From: Maribacter aquivivus
GTDB lineage: Bacteria; Bacteroidota; Bacteroidia; Flavobacteriales; Flavobacteriaceae
Length of the DNA stretch: 64,000 nt
NCBI RefSeq assembly: GCF_900142175.1
Contig: NZ_FQZX01000001.1
Span: 1,674,001-1,738,000, forward strand
Reading direction: 5' to 3'
The notes under the pieces are model-generated. The model saw nothing but the letters and a program-made list of their open reading frames with translations. It was not told where the DNA came from and did no database searches. Position numbers and translations under genes: made by a program. Positions 23,393 through 32,502 of this stretch are shown here, in pieces; within the stretch, counting starts at the first letter, position 1; each line of letters begins with the position of its first letter.

Positions 23393-24346
23393 TTAGTAGA
23401 ATCTAGGAGATTTATCATAGCCTTTTTTGAGTCCCCAAAGGTCTAGGTTGAACAGCACGAAAATTTCATGTGATCCATTATTGAATGCGCCTAAATTAGA
23501 CAAGGTGTAATCATAAGCATAGCCTATTCGTACAGAAGGTATAACCGCAATATTGAACATGGCATTTACAGAATCATCTAACCTATACGATATACCACCT
23601 TCAAAACGATTATTGAATAAGGCGTTGAAAGATACATCTGCAGTAATCGGTGCACCCGATACCATTTTGGTTAATACAGATGGCTTTAGTTTCAGATTCG
23701 GATTAATGTCAAATACGTAACCTGCCATACCAAAAAGGTGAATAGCTTCTGAGCCAATACGGTTTAGACCATCTCTATTTTCTAAATGTTTAGAGGTCAA
23801 TAAATTTGGAATGGACAAACCTGCGTAAAATTTATCGCGATTATAAAATGCACCAATACCCACATTTGGGAAGGTGTTATTCATATTCTCATTAAAAGCA
23901 GGGTCATCTTGAACCTCTGGTAGTCTGAATCCGTTAAAATTGGTCTCGAACGTGGTGATACCTCCTTTTAGACCTAAACTCAAATTACTTTGTTCATCTA
24001 GCTTAAGTATATAGGCGAAATCGACATAAATGTTGTTTTCTTTCAAAGAACCATCACCAATATCATCTGATATAATAGATGCCCCCATTTCAATTTTTTC
24101 TGATAATGGAGTATGGGCAAAAAAGGTCAGCGTTTTTGGTGCACCCACGGCATTTTCCCATTGGGTTCTGTATAGCGTACCAAAATTAAGCATGCCAGGT
24201 TCATTGGTCGTGTAAGCAGGGTTGACCACATTCATGTTATACATATACTGTGTATACTGCGGGTCTTGCTGTGCCTGTGTTTTTAAAAAGAACAAAAGCA
24301 TAACTATGCAGATGCCCCAAGTGGTGTTTGTTATTTTCTTGTGCAT
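23393..24346 (-). CDS. PorP/SprF-family outer-membrane protein
   Basis: 317 residues with signal peptide ending LKTQAQ. It opens with the family hallmark QQDPQYTQYMYNMNVVNPAY, followed by beta-barrel strands to the C-terminus (LWGLKKGYDKSPRFY). In type IX secretion, SprF/PorP proteins are needed for secretion and attachment of partner proteins with type B C-terminal domains. The partner here is the 950-residue protein encoded 3 bases upstream, and the PorE-like OmpA gene follows after one base. The three genes form a tight operon. Confidence 0.94.
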   Translation of the reverse strand: MHKKITNTTWGICIVMLLFFLKTQAQQDPQYTQYMYNMNVVNPAYTTNEPGMLNFGTLYRTQWENAVGAPKTLTFFAHTPLSEKIEMGASIISDDIGDGSLKENNIYVDFAYILKLDEQSNLSLGLKGGITTFETNFNGFRLPEVQDDPAFNENMNNTFPNVGIGAFYNRDKFYAGLSIPNLLTSKHLENRDGLNRIGSEAIHLFGMAGYVFDINPNLKLKPSVLTKMVSGAPITADVSFNALFNNRFEGGISYRLDDSVNAMFNIAVIPSVRIGYAYDYTLSNLGAFNNGSHEIFVLFNLDLWGLKKGYDKSPRFY

Positions 24347-24349
24347 GGG

Positions 24350-27202
24350 TTATCTGTTTAAGTATAAACGACCTTGAATAGGTTCTGAATTGCCTTTATT
24401 ATAATTGATGATGTAGAAATAGACTCCGTTTGGCGCCGTAGATGATCCATTTCGACCATCCCAAGCGGGATTAGTTTTGTCACCTTTAAATAACGTTGTG
24501 CCGTATCGGTTCAAAATCTCTAAAGTGAAATTTGGGAATATGGTTTCTATATTAGGAATGAAAAATGTATCGTTTCTACCATCTGCATTTGGTGAAAATC
24601 CGTCGGGTATGAAAAAGTCATAATTTTTAGGATCACAGTTGCTGAAATCTACAGTTACAGGAACACGCGTTGCAGAAGAACATCCGGTAACGGAATTATA
24701 ATTTTCAGCATAGTACGTAGTATCTGTTACTAAAGGGATATCGTCTGTAAGTGCCGTACCGCCAGTTTCTGTTATAAACCAGAATACTTCATTTTCTGTT
24801 TCGTTTTCTAAAGTCCGTAATGCTACAACCGTAGGATCATCTAAACCACAAACAGATAATACATCTGAAGAAATGGCTGTTGGTGCTACGGTTATTACGG
24901 TCGGCGTAATTTCTAATCGTTCAGTGCTTGTACAACCTCCATTGTTGGTAGCGGCAAAATAAGTTTGACCATCTACTAGAATTGTAGCATTGTCTAAAGC
25001 AGTACCGCCAGAGAGCGCACTAAACCATGAAACCGAACTGCCTGCACTTACATTTACATTAATATTCGACAACGTCGGATTCGTTTCTGCACAGAATAAC
25101 GGAGTACTATTATCACTCGTAGGCGCATCAGGGTTACTAAAATTGACCGTTATTTGAACACGTGTGGTTCCCTCACAATTAGTAAGTGGGTCGCTATTGG
25201 TTACAAAATACTCTTCACCGTCTATCAGAACAGTAGAAATCGGTAGAATATTAGTGTCTGTATCAGTATCGTAAAATAAGATATCGCCTTCTGCGGTAAC
25301 ATTAATATCCATCAATGTTGGTGCTTCACTAAAATCACTCAAACAAAAAGTTTGGTTGGCATTGGCTACGGGAGCTTCTGGCACTCCGCCTCTTGAGAAA
25401 TTTTCGCTCTCTTCAAACTCAAAATCTAATCGGCAGGGTGTAGTATCATTTTGAATGCTTCGTACACTAGCGGTATAATTACCAATAGGTAAAGCATCTA
25501 CATCTATTTGATATGCAGCAGTACCACCTGTGAAATTTATAGTATTGGTAGTTAGCACGGTATTTGAACCTAATTCTGTAACATCATAAGTAATAATATA
25601 GGTGCCATCTGGCAGTATAGGTGCATCAACAAGCACATCTATCTGTGTAGCATCGCAATTGTTGTCTATAATCAAATCTAGCTGAATAGCATCTGGTAAC
25701 GGGGTTACGATAAAAATATCTGCTAGAGGACAATTGGTTGGAAATGTATTTAAGATGGCAGGTCTAATTTCATATTCTCCACCTACTAAAAAATTGCTTC
25801 CGGGTACAGTAAGCGTAGCATTACCACTAATAAATTCTAGATCAAATGAATCAGATGTTTCTGTACTGCTATCTGGTCTTGTTAATACATATTGGGTAGT
25901 AAAAGTACCGTTGGCAAAATTACCGCTGGTGTCAAGTATTTCTGTTATTTGTACGGTGGCATCGTTCTGCACACAAATATCTTCAATATCTGCCTGTGAA
26001 CTGGCTACCAAAAAGGTGGTTGGTGGTACAATAACTGTTGGGCAAACATCTCTTATAGGGCTAACGCTAGTAATACCCACTACTTCAAGAGTAACCGTTT
26101 CATTTAGTGGTACTAATGTTGGGTCTACAATAAAATGACCGTCTCCGTCTATTAGAGATGTACTTGCCACGCCAGAAGATCCGTTAATTGTGTATGAAAT
26201 TAAAAATGCGCCATTGTGCAATAGCGTATCATCATATTCTAGTTCAACCACATAATCTTCTTCAATACAAATATCTTCAGCAGTAATGTCTCCATCTAAA
26301 ACAGGTAAAATATCGATGTTGACCGTAACCTCTCTTTTTTCGCAAACAGGGTGGGTAGGGAAAACAGTATATACAAATGAAAAGGTACCGTAACCGAAAG
26401 TGTCGTACAATTCTTGAATATTAATGATCGAATCATTTAAATCACTCAACTGACCGGTAGCATCTTCTGACCATGTTCCGTTTGGATCTTCACCTAATAG
26501 TTGGTCGTTTAGGTCAAAATTAGTGTACGCTGAAAAATCATCGTTGGCACAAAACGTGACACTTGTGGGTCTACCAGGGTTTGGTGGTGGATGTACTTCT
26601 AGAACTACGGTAGCTGTTCTACCTGCACAAGTGTTTACATCAGGTACGGTATAAGTGAAAATGTATATACCTGTACCTGCAGCTTGGGCATTAAAAATAT
26701 TCTCTTCTAAGAAACCGGTAATAGTACTTGGGTCTTCTTCCCAGAGACCATTGAAATCTTGAACTTTACCATCTACATTACTGCCTAGAAAGCCATGTAG
26801 ATTTACACTATTGTCATCTCCACAGGCATTTGCACTACCATCTATATTATCTTCACCTGGGTAACCACCCAAGTTAATATTTACAGTCGCAGTTTCATTA
26901 CAATCAGTATTGGTGTATACAAATGAATGTGTACCGTAGTTATTAATACGCCAAAGATCTACAATTCCAGTGCTTTGGTTTAATGCGTAAAAATTTTCTG
27001 GGTTTGTGGTAGACCAGGTGCCGCCTGCAGTAGGGGAGCCACCTAATCTTGGAAATAGGGCAAAATTGCGATTTGCAACATCTGAGTCTTTTTCGCAAAT
27101 CTCAATACTTGCATCATTACCTGCACATTGTGCTTCGGCTAAGTTTGATAAACCGAGAAAAAAAAGCACCAAGGCAAAGAACCTAAAGTTTAATTTATTC
27201 AT
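24350..27202 (-). CDS. Large secreted protein with type IX 'type B' sorting domain
   Basis: 950 residues with signal peptide (ends SNLAEAQ). The body is a string of Ig-like domains rich in Cys pairs and Asn/Asp/Thr, with repeated strand pairs such as GTYIFTYTVPD and GTFSFVYTVFP near the N-terminus and TYFAATNNGGCTSTERLEI and TYYAENYNSVTGCSSATRV near the end. The last 85 residues are the gliding-motility-associated C-terminal domain: FFIPDGFSPNADGRNDTFFI, NRYGTTLF, WDGRNGSSTAPNGVYFYII. It should be exported by the type IX system and fixed at the cell surface with help of the SprF-like neighbour. An adhesin role, as for SprB-like proteins, is inferred. Confidence 0.92.
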   Translation of the reverse strand: MNKLNFRFFALVLFFLGLSNLAEAQCAGNDASIEICEKDSDVANRNFALFPRLGGSPTAGGTWSTTNPENFYALNQSTGIVDLWRINNYGTHSFVYTNTDCNETATVNINLGGYPGEDNIDGSANACGDDNSVNLHGFLGSNVDGKVQDFNGLWEEDPSTITGFLEENIFNAQAAGTGIYIFTYTVPDVNTCAGRTATVVLEVHPPPNPGRPTSVTFCANDDFSAYTNFDLNDQLLGEDPNGTWSEDATGQLSDLNDSIINIQELYDTFGYGTFSFVYTVFPTHPVCEKREVTVNIDILPVLDGDITAEDICIEEDYVVELEYDDTLLHNGAFLISYTINGSSGVASTSLIDGDGHFIVDPTLVPLNETVTLEVVGITSVSPIRDVCPTVIVPPTTFLVASSQADIEDICVQNDATVQITEILDTSGNFANGTFTTQYVLTRPDSSTETSDSFDLEFISGNATLTVPGSNFLVGGEYEIRPAILNTFPTNCPLADIFIVTPLPDAIQLDLIIDNNCDATQIDVLVDAPILPDGTYIITYDVTELGSNTVLTTNTINFTGGTAAYQIDVDALPIGNYTASVRSIQNDTTPCRLDFEFEESENFSRGGVPEAPVANANQTFCLSDFSEAPTLMDINVTAEGDILFYDTDTDTNILPISTVLIDGEEYFVTNSDPLTNCEGTTRVQITVNFSNPDAPTSDNSTPLFCAETNPTLSNINVNVSAGSSVSWFSALSGGTALDNATILVDGQTYFAATNNGGCTSTERLEITPTVITVAPTAISSDVLSVCGLDDPTVVALRTLENETENEVFWFITETGGTALTDDIPLVTDTTYYAENYNSVTGCSSATRVPVTVDFSNCDPKNYDFFIPDGFSPNADGRNDTFFIPNIETIFPNFTLEILNRYGTTLFKGDKTNPAWDGRNGSSTAPNGVYFYIINYNKGNSEPIQGRLYLNR

Positions 27203-27428
27203 TAATAGGGGATTGGTTGTTGAATATATGAATATGGTTTAAAGGTATTTACGTCAACATTTGTAGGAAATTATATGTTGTGAAAACATCAATATGTAGG
27301 GTGAATACTACCAAACGTGATAAAAAGTGTTAAAAATTAACGTATTTCATCGATGAGATTGTCTCTTTTAGAAGGATTTTCTAGGCTCTAGTTTTGTGTG
27401 GATTCCATAATAATACATGCACAATACG

Positions 27429-27436
27429 TATCTTTG
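27429..27436 (+). promoter_or_regulatory. -7 promoter element of mpl
   Basis: TATCTTTG fits TAnnTTTG, 17 bases before the ATG of mpl. The nearest TTTTG (27392-27396) is about 32 bases upstream, too far for a standard -33 element. The 251-bp region 27203-27453 between divergent genes holds nothing else I can name. Confidence 0.5.
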
Positions 27437-27453
27437 CCACCTAAAATTTAGGA

Positions 27454-28815
27454 ATGCGAATACATTTTATTGCAATAGGAGGAAGTGCCATGCACAATTT
27501 AGCGTTGGCTCTAGAACACAAAGGATATGTTATTACAGGTAGTGACGATGTCATTTTTGAACCTTCTAAATCTAGATTAGCAGCAAAAGGATTACTACCC
27601 GAAGAGTTTGGTTGGTTTTCTGATAAAATTACTAGTGATCTAGATGCTATTGTATTAGGTATGCATGCCAAAGCTGATAATCCAGAATTGCTGAAGGCTC
27701 AAGAACTAGGGATTACAATTTATTCTTATCCTGAGTTTTTATATGAGCAATCTAAAAATAAAACCCGAGTAGTTATTGGTGGTAGCCATGGTAAAACAAC
27801 CATTACTTCAATGATACTTCATGTGCTTAACTTTCATGATATAGAGGTAGATTACATGGTAGGTGCACAGTTAGATGGTTTTGATAGAATGGTGCATTTG
27901 ACAGAAGATAATGATTTTATCGTGCTAGAAGGCGATGAGTATTTGTCTTCACCAATAGATCGCAGACCTAAATTTCATTTATACCAACCTAATATTGCTT
28001 TGTTAAGTGGTATAGCTTGGGATCACATCAACGTATTCCCCACTTTTGAGAATTACGTAGAGCAGTTTAAAATTTTCGTTGATAGTATTGTAAACGGTGG
28101 TTCTATAACATATAATATAGAAGACGAAACAGTAAAGGAGATTGTTGAGGCCTCAGAAAATGCCATTAGAAAATTACCGTATACAACACCTGAATATAGT
28201 GTTGAAGACGGAGAAACGCTGTTGGAAACGAATGAAGGACCAATGCCTATTGAAGTTTTTGGGAAGCATAATCTAAGCAATTTGGCAGGTGCAAAGTGGA
28301 TTTGCCAAAATATGGGTGTTGATGAAGATGATTTCTATGAAGCTATTGCTACATTTAAAGGAGCGTCTAAACGATTAGAAAAAATAGCTGAAGGTAATTC
28401 AAGTATTGCGTATAAAGATTTTGCACACTCCCCTAGTAAAGTTGCTGCTACTACAAAAGCGGTGAAAGAGCAATACCCAAATAGAAAACTGATCGCTTGC
28501 TTAGAGTTACACACGTACAGTAGTTTTAATCCTGAATTTTTAAAGGAATACAAAGGAGCTTTAGATGCTGCCGACGAGGCGGTTATTTTCTTCTTGCCAG
28601 AATCTGTAGCCATTAAGAAGTTAGAAGCGGTAACCCCCGAACAAATTTCAGAAGCCTTTCAAAGAAAAGACTTAAAGATTTTTACCGATGCAAAATCTTT
28701 TCATGAGTTTATAGAAAATAAAGAGTATAAAAATGCTACATTATTATTAATGAGCTCTGGTAATTATGGAGGGCTAAATTTGGAAAAATTGAAAAACTCA
28801 ATTGTAAATAATTAA
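27454..28815 (+). CDS. mpl: Mpl: UDP-N-acetylmuramate:L-Ala-gamma-D-Glu-meso-DAP ligase
   Basis: 453 residues, Mur ligase family. N-terminal Rossmann domain with IAIGGSAMHNLALAL and GSDD; ATP P-loop GGSHGKTTITSM (around 109-120); central-domain LEGDEY (154-159); C-terminal domain from about 320. The motif DFAHSPSK replaces DYAHHPTE of MurC, which, with the length, points to Mpl rather than MurC. Mpl recycles peptidoglycan by joining the tripeptide L-Ala-gamma-D-Glu-meso-DAP to UDP-MurNAc in the cytoplasm. It stands alone with its own -7 box. Confidence 0.92.
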   Translation: MRIHFIAIGGSAMHNLALALEHKGYVITGSDDVIFEPSKSRLAAKGLLPEEFGWFSDKITSDLDAIVLGMHAKADNPELLKAQELGITIYSYPEFLYEQSKNKTRVVIGGSHGKTTITSMILHVLNFHDIEVDYMVGAQLDGFDRMVHLTEDNDFIVLEGDEYLSSPIDRRPKFHLYQPNIALLSGIAWDHINVFPTFENYVEQFKIFVDSIVNGGSITYNIEDETVKEIVEASENAIRKLPYTTPEYSVEDGETLLETNEGPMPIEVFGKHNLSNLAGAKWICQNMGVDEDDFYEAIATFKGASKRLEKIAEGNSSIAYKDFAHSPSKVAATTKAVKEQYPNRKLIACLELHTYSSFNPEFLKEYKGALDAADEAVIFFLPESVAIKKLEAVTPEQISEAFQRKDLKIFTDAKSFHEFIENKEYKNATLLLMSSGNYGGLNLEKLKNSIVNN

Positions 28816-28876
28816 AAATCAAGCAATTTAATAATCTAGTTTTCGTTTGGTCTACACTAACCAATAGTTTTAAATT

Positions 28877-29080
28877 GTGAAAAAATTAAACATTTTAGTA
28901 TTATCCTTCATTTTTTTAGGTGCTGTTTCGTGTAGAGATACCGAAAAAGAGCAAGAACAATTAGACGCAACCCTTAATAAAATTGAGGCTGTTGAACAAG
29001 ATTTAGAGAAAACTTCTGAAGAAGTAGAAAGTAAAGTAAAAGAAGTTGAATCTGCTCTAACGGAATTAGATAGCATTTAA
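28877..29080 (+). CDS. Small coiled-coil lipoprotein
   Basis: 67 residues from a GTG start. Signal with lipobox AVSC (Cys19), then a single highly charged helix with heptad spacing (KEQEQLDATLNKIEAVEQDLEKTSEEVESKVKEVESALTEL cut into pieces of hydrophobics every 3-4 residues). It resembles Lpp-type or other short envelope coiled-coil lipoproteins. It precedes another Lys/Glu-rich secreted protein by 9 bases, so the pair is likely co-transcribed. The function is unknown. Confidence 0.7.
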   Translation: MKKLNILVLSFIFLGAVSCRDTEKEQEQLDATLNKIEAVEQDLEKTSEEVESKVKEVESALTELDSI

Positions 29081-29089
29081 AAAAAAGAT

Positions 29090-29869
29090 ATGAAAGTTAT
29101 TATAAAAAATATAGGGTTGGTGTTATTCTTTTTTACACTAACAACTGCTGCAGGTTATTCTCAGGGAAATTCTGAAGGAAAAGCCAAGGGTAAGGAAAAA
29201 AAGGAAAAAATTCAAAAGTCTGTTGAAGATGAAGCGGAGTCCCAAAAAGGCAAAGCCAAGGAAATGAAGCAGAAGGGGCAAGATAAAATAAAGGATAAGG
29301 CCAAAGGCAAAAAGGAAGATATTAAGGAGTCTGTTGAAAATGAAGTGGAACGCCAAAAGGGCAAAGCTGAGGAAATGAAACAGAAAGGTCAGGACAAGGT
29401 CAAAAAGGCTAAAAAAGAAAAAGGTCTTGAAGATGATGATGACTACATGAAAAATGATGATGATTTTGATGTAGAAGATGAAGCAGAAAAGAAAGAAAAA
29501 AAGGTTAAAAAAGAGAAATCTAATAACGGCAAAGCTTACGGTAGAGATAAAGGCGATATGAGTGGTGAAGAGTTTGGTAAATATCGAGCTTCAATAGCCC
29601 AAGAGCAGGTAGAGGAAACCGAAAAGGAACTTACTGAGAAAGAAGAAGTTCTTAAAAAAGGTAGAGAAAAGGTGAAAAATGCTAAAGAAAAAGTAGCGAA
29701 GGAAAGAGAAGTTAAAGGTGCTGACGAGGAAGTTATTAAGCAAAAGGAAGAAAAGATTTCTAATGCAGAGAAAAAGCTAGACGAGTTAGAAGAGGTAATT
29801 AAACGCAACAAAGAAAAAGTAAAACAAAAAGCAGAAGAAATTAAAAAAATTTCTGAACCTATTCAATAA
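29090..29869 (+). CDS. Secreted Lys/Glu-rich coiled-coil protein with two internal repeats
   Basis: 259 residues. Signal peptide (MKVIIKNIGLVLFFFTLTTAAGYSQ). The rest is almost only Lys, Glu, Asp and Gly/Ala. Two tandem copies of about 40 residues are clear: ESVEDEAESQKGKAKEMKQK-type at about 42-66 and SVENEVERQKGKAEEMKQKG at about 82-101. An Asp-rich stretch (DDDDYMKNDDDFD) splits these from a second coiled-coil half (from about 155). No known family. The extreme charge suggests a structural or binding role in the envelope. A terminator follows at 29893. Confidence 0.7.
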   Translation: MKVIIKNIGLVLFFFTLTTAAGYSQGNSEGKAKGKEKKEKIQKSVEDEAESQKGKAKEMKQKGQDKIKDKAKGKKEDIKESVENEVERQKGKAEEMKQKGQDKVKKAKKEKGLEDDDDYMKNDDDFDVEDEAEKKEKKVKKEKSNNGKAYGRDKGDMSGEEFGKYRASIAQEQVEETEKELTEKEEVLKKGREKVKNAKEKVAKEREVKGADEEVIKQKEEKISNAEKKLDELEEVIKRNKEKVKQKAEEIKKISEPIQ

Positions 29870-29892
29870 CTTTTTCTGAAGAATATTAAAAT

Positions 29893-29925
29893 AAAAGCCC
29901 CTGCATCTTTTGCAGGGGCTTTTTC
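29893..29925 (+). terminator. Intrinsic terminator after the coiled-coil gene pair
   Basis: Perfect 13-bp stem: AAAAGCCCCTGCA (29893-29905), loop TCTTT, complementary arm from 29911, then a T run. It closes the transcript of the two preceding plus-strand genes. Confidence 0.9.
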
Positions 29926-30001
29926 TTTTGCTTTAGTTTAATATTAAGTGAAAAATACTAAGCCTTTTTGAATTTGATTTTTCCAACAACCAACAACTAA
30001 A

Positions 30002-30445
30002 TTACACTCCAAATTGTTTTAAGTGATGGTCTAAATGTTTGTACTGCACTTGACCCCATTGCTCTTTAGTAAATGGACCAAAAGCTGGATGCGGATACCA
30101 TTCTTCGCGATCACGTACCGCATAAAAATCGTCCACTAAAGTTTTTAGTATTTCATGTTCAACAGAGAAGTCTTTGGCTTCTTTAGCTTTTAGTTGAGGT
30201 GCGGTAGGTAAATTCTTTCTCCACGGTTTATCATTGTATAAAGATTTTTTAAAGAACGTTTTTACGAACCAATTCCCTTTAGAAGTATTGGGTGTATTCT
30301 TAATAGCTAATTTCAAAGGGTATTGGCAATGCCAAACCATTTGGCCAACGGTCATTTTTCCCCAACCTTTCTCAGAGGTTTCAGAAAGTTGCTCTATTCT
30401 ACCTTTAATTTCTTGGTATGCCTCTTCGTTTAAAATCGATTTCAT
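30002..30445 (-). CDS. DUF1569 (DinB-like) protein
   Basis: 147 residues, no signal. It has the DUF1569 layout: MTVGQMVWHCQYPL (helix with one His), a basic middle, and HPAFGPFTKEQWGQVQYKHLDHHLKQFGV at the end, whose His residues (YKHLDHHL) would complete a DinB-type metal site with His39. DinB-like four-helix proteins are often thiol-dependent transferases or hydrolases, but members of this branch have no assigned reaction. It stands alone, divergent from radC. Confidence 0.85.
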   Translation of the reverse strand: MKSILNEEAYQEIKGRIEQLSETSEKGWGKMTVGQMVWHCQYPLKLAIKNTPNTSKGNWFVKTFFKKSLYNDKPWRKNLPTAPQLKAKEAKDFSVEHEILKTLVDDFYAVRDREEWYPHPAFGPFTKEQWGQVQYKHLDHHLKQFGV

Positions 30446-30507
30446 GGTTGGTTTTTTAATTGATGCATAAATTTACCATAAAATAATTTGTTCTGTATCT
30501 TTAGCCA

Positions 30508-31206
30508 ATGCACGATAAACCAACTTCCTTATCTATTAAAAATTGGTCAGATGATGATAAGCCAAGAGAAAAGCTAGTTCACAAAGGTCGTTCTGTATTG
30601 TCTGATGCTGAATTGATTGCCATTTTAATAGGTTCGGGTAGTAGGTCAGAAAGTGCGGTTGAACTGTCTAAACGTATATTGGCATCTGTAGATAACAACC
30701 TCAATGAATTAGGTAGACTTTCTATAAAACAGCTGATGGCCTTTAAAGGTATTGGCGAAGCAAAAGCAGTAAGTATTGCAGCAGCTTTAGAAGTAGGTAG
30801 AAGAAGACGGGGAGAAGATGCCGCTAAAATTAAAAAAATAGGAAGCAGTAAAGATGTTTACGAAATTTTACAACCCCTTTTGGGCGATTTGGAACATGAA
30901 GAATTCTGGATTCTATTTCTCAATAACTCCAACAAAGTATTGCATAAAGCACAGTTAAGTAAGGGTGGTATCACTGGTACTTTAGTAGATGTGCGTATAG
31001 TCATGAAACAAGCTTTAGAGCTAGGCGCAGTGGCAATTATACTAGCTCATAATCACCCTTCAGGTACACTAAGACCTAGTGCAGCAGATAAACAGATTAC
31101 CCAGAAGATAAAAGTTGCTAGTGAAACTTTAGATATTAAAGTGTTGGATCATTTGATCATTACCCAAAAAAGTTACTATAGCTTTGCAGATGAAAAAATT
31201 CTATAG
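30508..31206 (+). CDS. radC: RadC-family JAB-domain protein
   Basis: 232 residues. N-terminal UPF0758 helix-hairpin-helix part (REKLVHKGRSVLSDAELIAILIGSG, then KGIGEAKA), and a JAB/MPN metalloprotein domain with the zinc signature HNHPSGTLRPSAAD at about 178-191 and the upstream acidic EHEEFW. Annotated as DNA repair protein RadC, although its cellular role is uncertain. The near -7 box TATCTTTA (30496-30503) precedes the ATG. The next gene starts on the base after its stop codon. Confidence 0.95.
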   Translation: MHDKPTSLSIKNWSDDDKPREKLVHKGRSVLSDAELIAILIGSGSRSESAVELSKRILASVDNNLNELGRLSIKQLMAFKGIGEAKAVSIAAALEVGRRRRGEDAAKIKKIGSSKDVYEILQPLLGDLEHEEFWILFLNNSNKVLHKAQLSKGGITGTLVDVRIVMKQALELGAVAIILAHNHPSGTLRPSAADKQITQKIKVASETLDIKVLDHLIITQKSYYSFADEKIL

Positions 31207-32502
31207 ATGTTATTGATTTATACACATAAAATCACACCACGTCTTACCTATATCATGAGGCATATCTTCGTGAATATATTAGGTGTTGAACTTGATTTTA
31301 CTACTAAAGTAGAGGAGTTTATAAAACATACCGGACCCAAAATAACGTATACAAAACAACCACTGCAGAATGAATTTTTTGTTCGTGGTAACGAGTTGCT
31401 TTTTGAGCAGGGTATTAACGATATTGAATTAAATATTGCAGTGTGGGAAGATATACCTTGTTTTTTTCAAGCAGGGGAGCGTAGTAACCTACCGTTTGAT
31501 ATTTTTGCCGCTAGTTTCTTTCTACTTTCAAGATATGAAGAGTACTTACCCCATGTAAAGGATATTCACGGTAGATTTTCACCCAAAGATAGTATCGCCT
31601 TTCAAAATGGATTCCTTCAGAAACCCGTTGTAGATATTTGGGCTCTTAAATTATTAGATGCATTAAAAGAACGTTTTCCAGATTTGGAATATAAGAATAA
31701 GTCTTATGATTTTATATCTGTAATTGATGTAGCAACTTCTCACTGCTATGCGAATAGGGGTGTAATTCGTGGCTTGGCGGGAATGCTAATGGACATAGGT
31801 ACATTTAAGCTTAAAAGAGTTTATGATCGTATAGCGGTAGCTTTAAATAGACAGAAAGATCCTTATGATAATTATGCAGAATTAATTGCCCTGCACAAGA
31901 AGTATAATGTAAAGTGTAATTTCTTTTTTCAGTATGCGGATTACTCAAAGTACGATAAGAACGTATCTACCAACAGTATTAAATTTAAGTCGCTAATAAA
32001 ATATGTAGCTGATTATGTGCCAGTATCATTGGCAGCAAGCTATAGTTCATTTTCTGACCTAGAACTCTTAAAGAAAGAAAAAGCCAATTTAGAGGTGGTC
32101 ATCAATAGACCTGTAAACAATTGTAAAATGCGATATAATAGGGTAGATGTGCCGCAAACCTATCGTAATCTCATTGCGGCAGAGTTTACCAATGATTACA
32201 CTATGGGGTATACCTTTGAACTTGGTTTTAGGGCAGGTACCTGTACGCCATTTCAGTTTTACGATATTCCGTTAGAAGTAAAGCAGCCTATAAAAGTGCA
32301 TCCGTTTGCTATTCATGATATATCGCTTTCAAAAATTAAGAAAGATCAAGAAGTATTACGTCAAGTGCAATTGATCACTAATGAAGTTAGTAAAGTTAAT
32401 GGTACGCTAATAACTATGTTCTCTAATGAAGTCTTAGGTAACAATGAAGATAGAGATTGGATGAATGTGTACACCGAAGTAATAAAACAACAACATGTTT
32501 GA
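31207..32502 (+). CDS. Polysaccharide deacetylase-like protein
   Basis: 431 residues, no signal peptide. It starts MLLIYTHKITPRLTYI, the usual start of a flavobacterial family annotated as polysaccharide deacetylase, with an N-terminal DUF7033-like part (1-150) and a NodB-like barrel. The usual TIDID-type metal motif reads VIDVATSH here (near 172), and the C-terminal half has GFRAGTC and HPFAIHD. It may act on cell-surface glycans, but the altered Asp motif makes activity unsure. It starts directly after radC and overlaps the following HAD gene by 8 bases, so the three form one operon. Confidence 0.75.
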   Translation: MLLIYTHKITPRLTYIMRHIFVNILGVELDFTTKVEEFIKHTGPKITYTKQPLQNEFFVRGNELLFEQGINDIELNIAVWEDIPCFFQAGERSNLPFDIFAASFFLLSRYEEYLPHVKDIHGRFSPKDSIAFQNGFLQKPVVDIWALKLLDALKERFPDLEYKNKSYDFISVIDVATSHCYANRGVIRGLAGMLMDIGTFKLKRVYDRIAVALNRQKDPYDNYAELIALHKKYNVKCNFFFQYADYSKYDKNVSTNSIKFKSLIKYVADYVPVSLAASYSSFSDLELLKKEKANLEVVINRPVNNCKMRYNRVDVPQTYRNLIAAEFTNDYTMGYTFELGFRAGTCTPFQFYDIPLEVKQPIKVHPFAIHDISLSKIKKDQEVLRQVQLITNEVSKVNGTLITMFSNEVLGNNEDRDWMNVYTEVIKQQHV

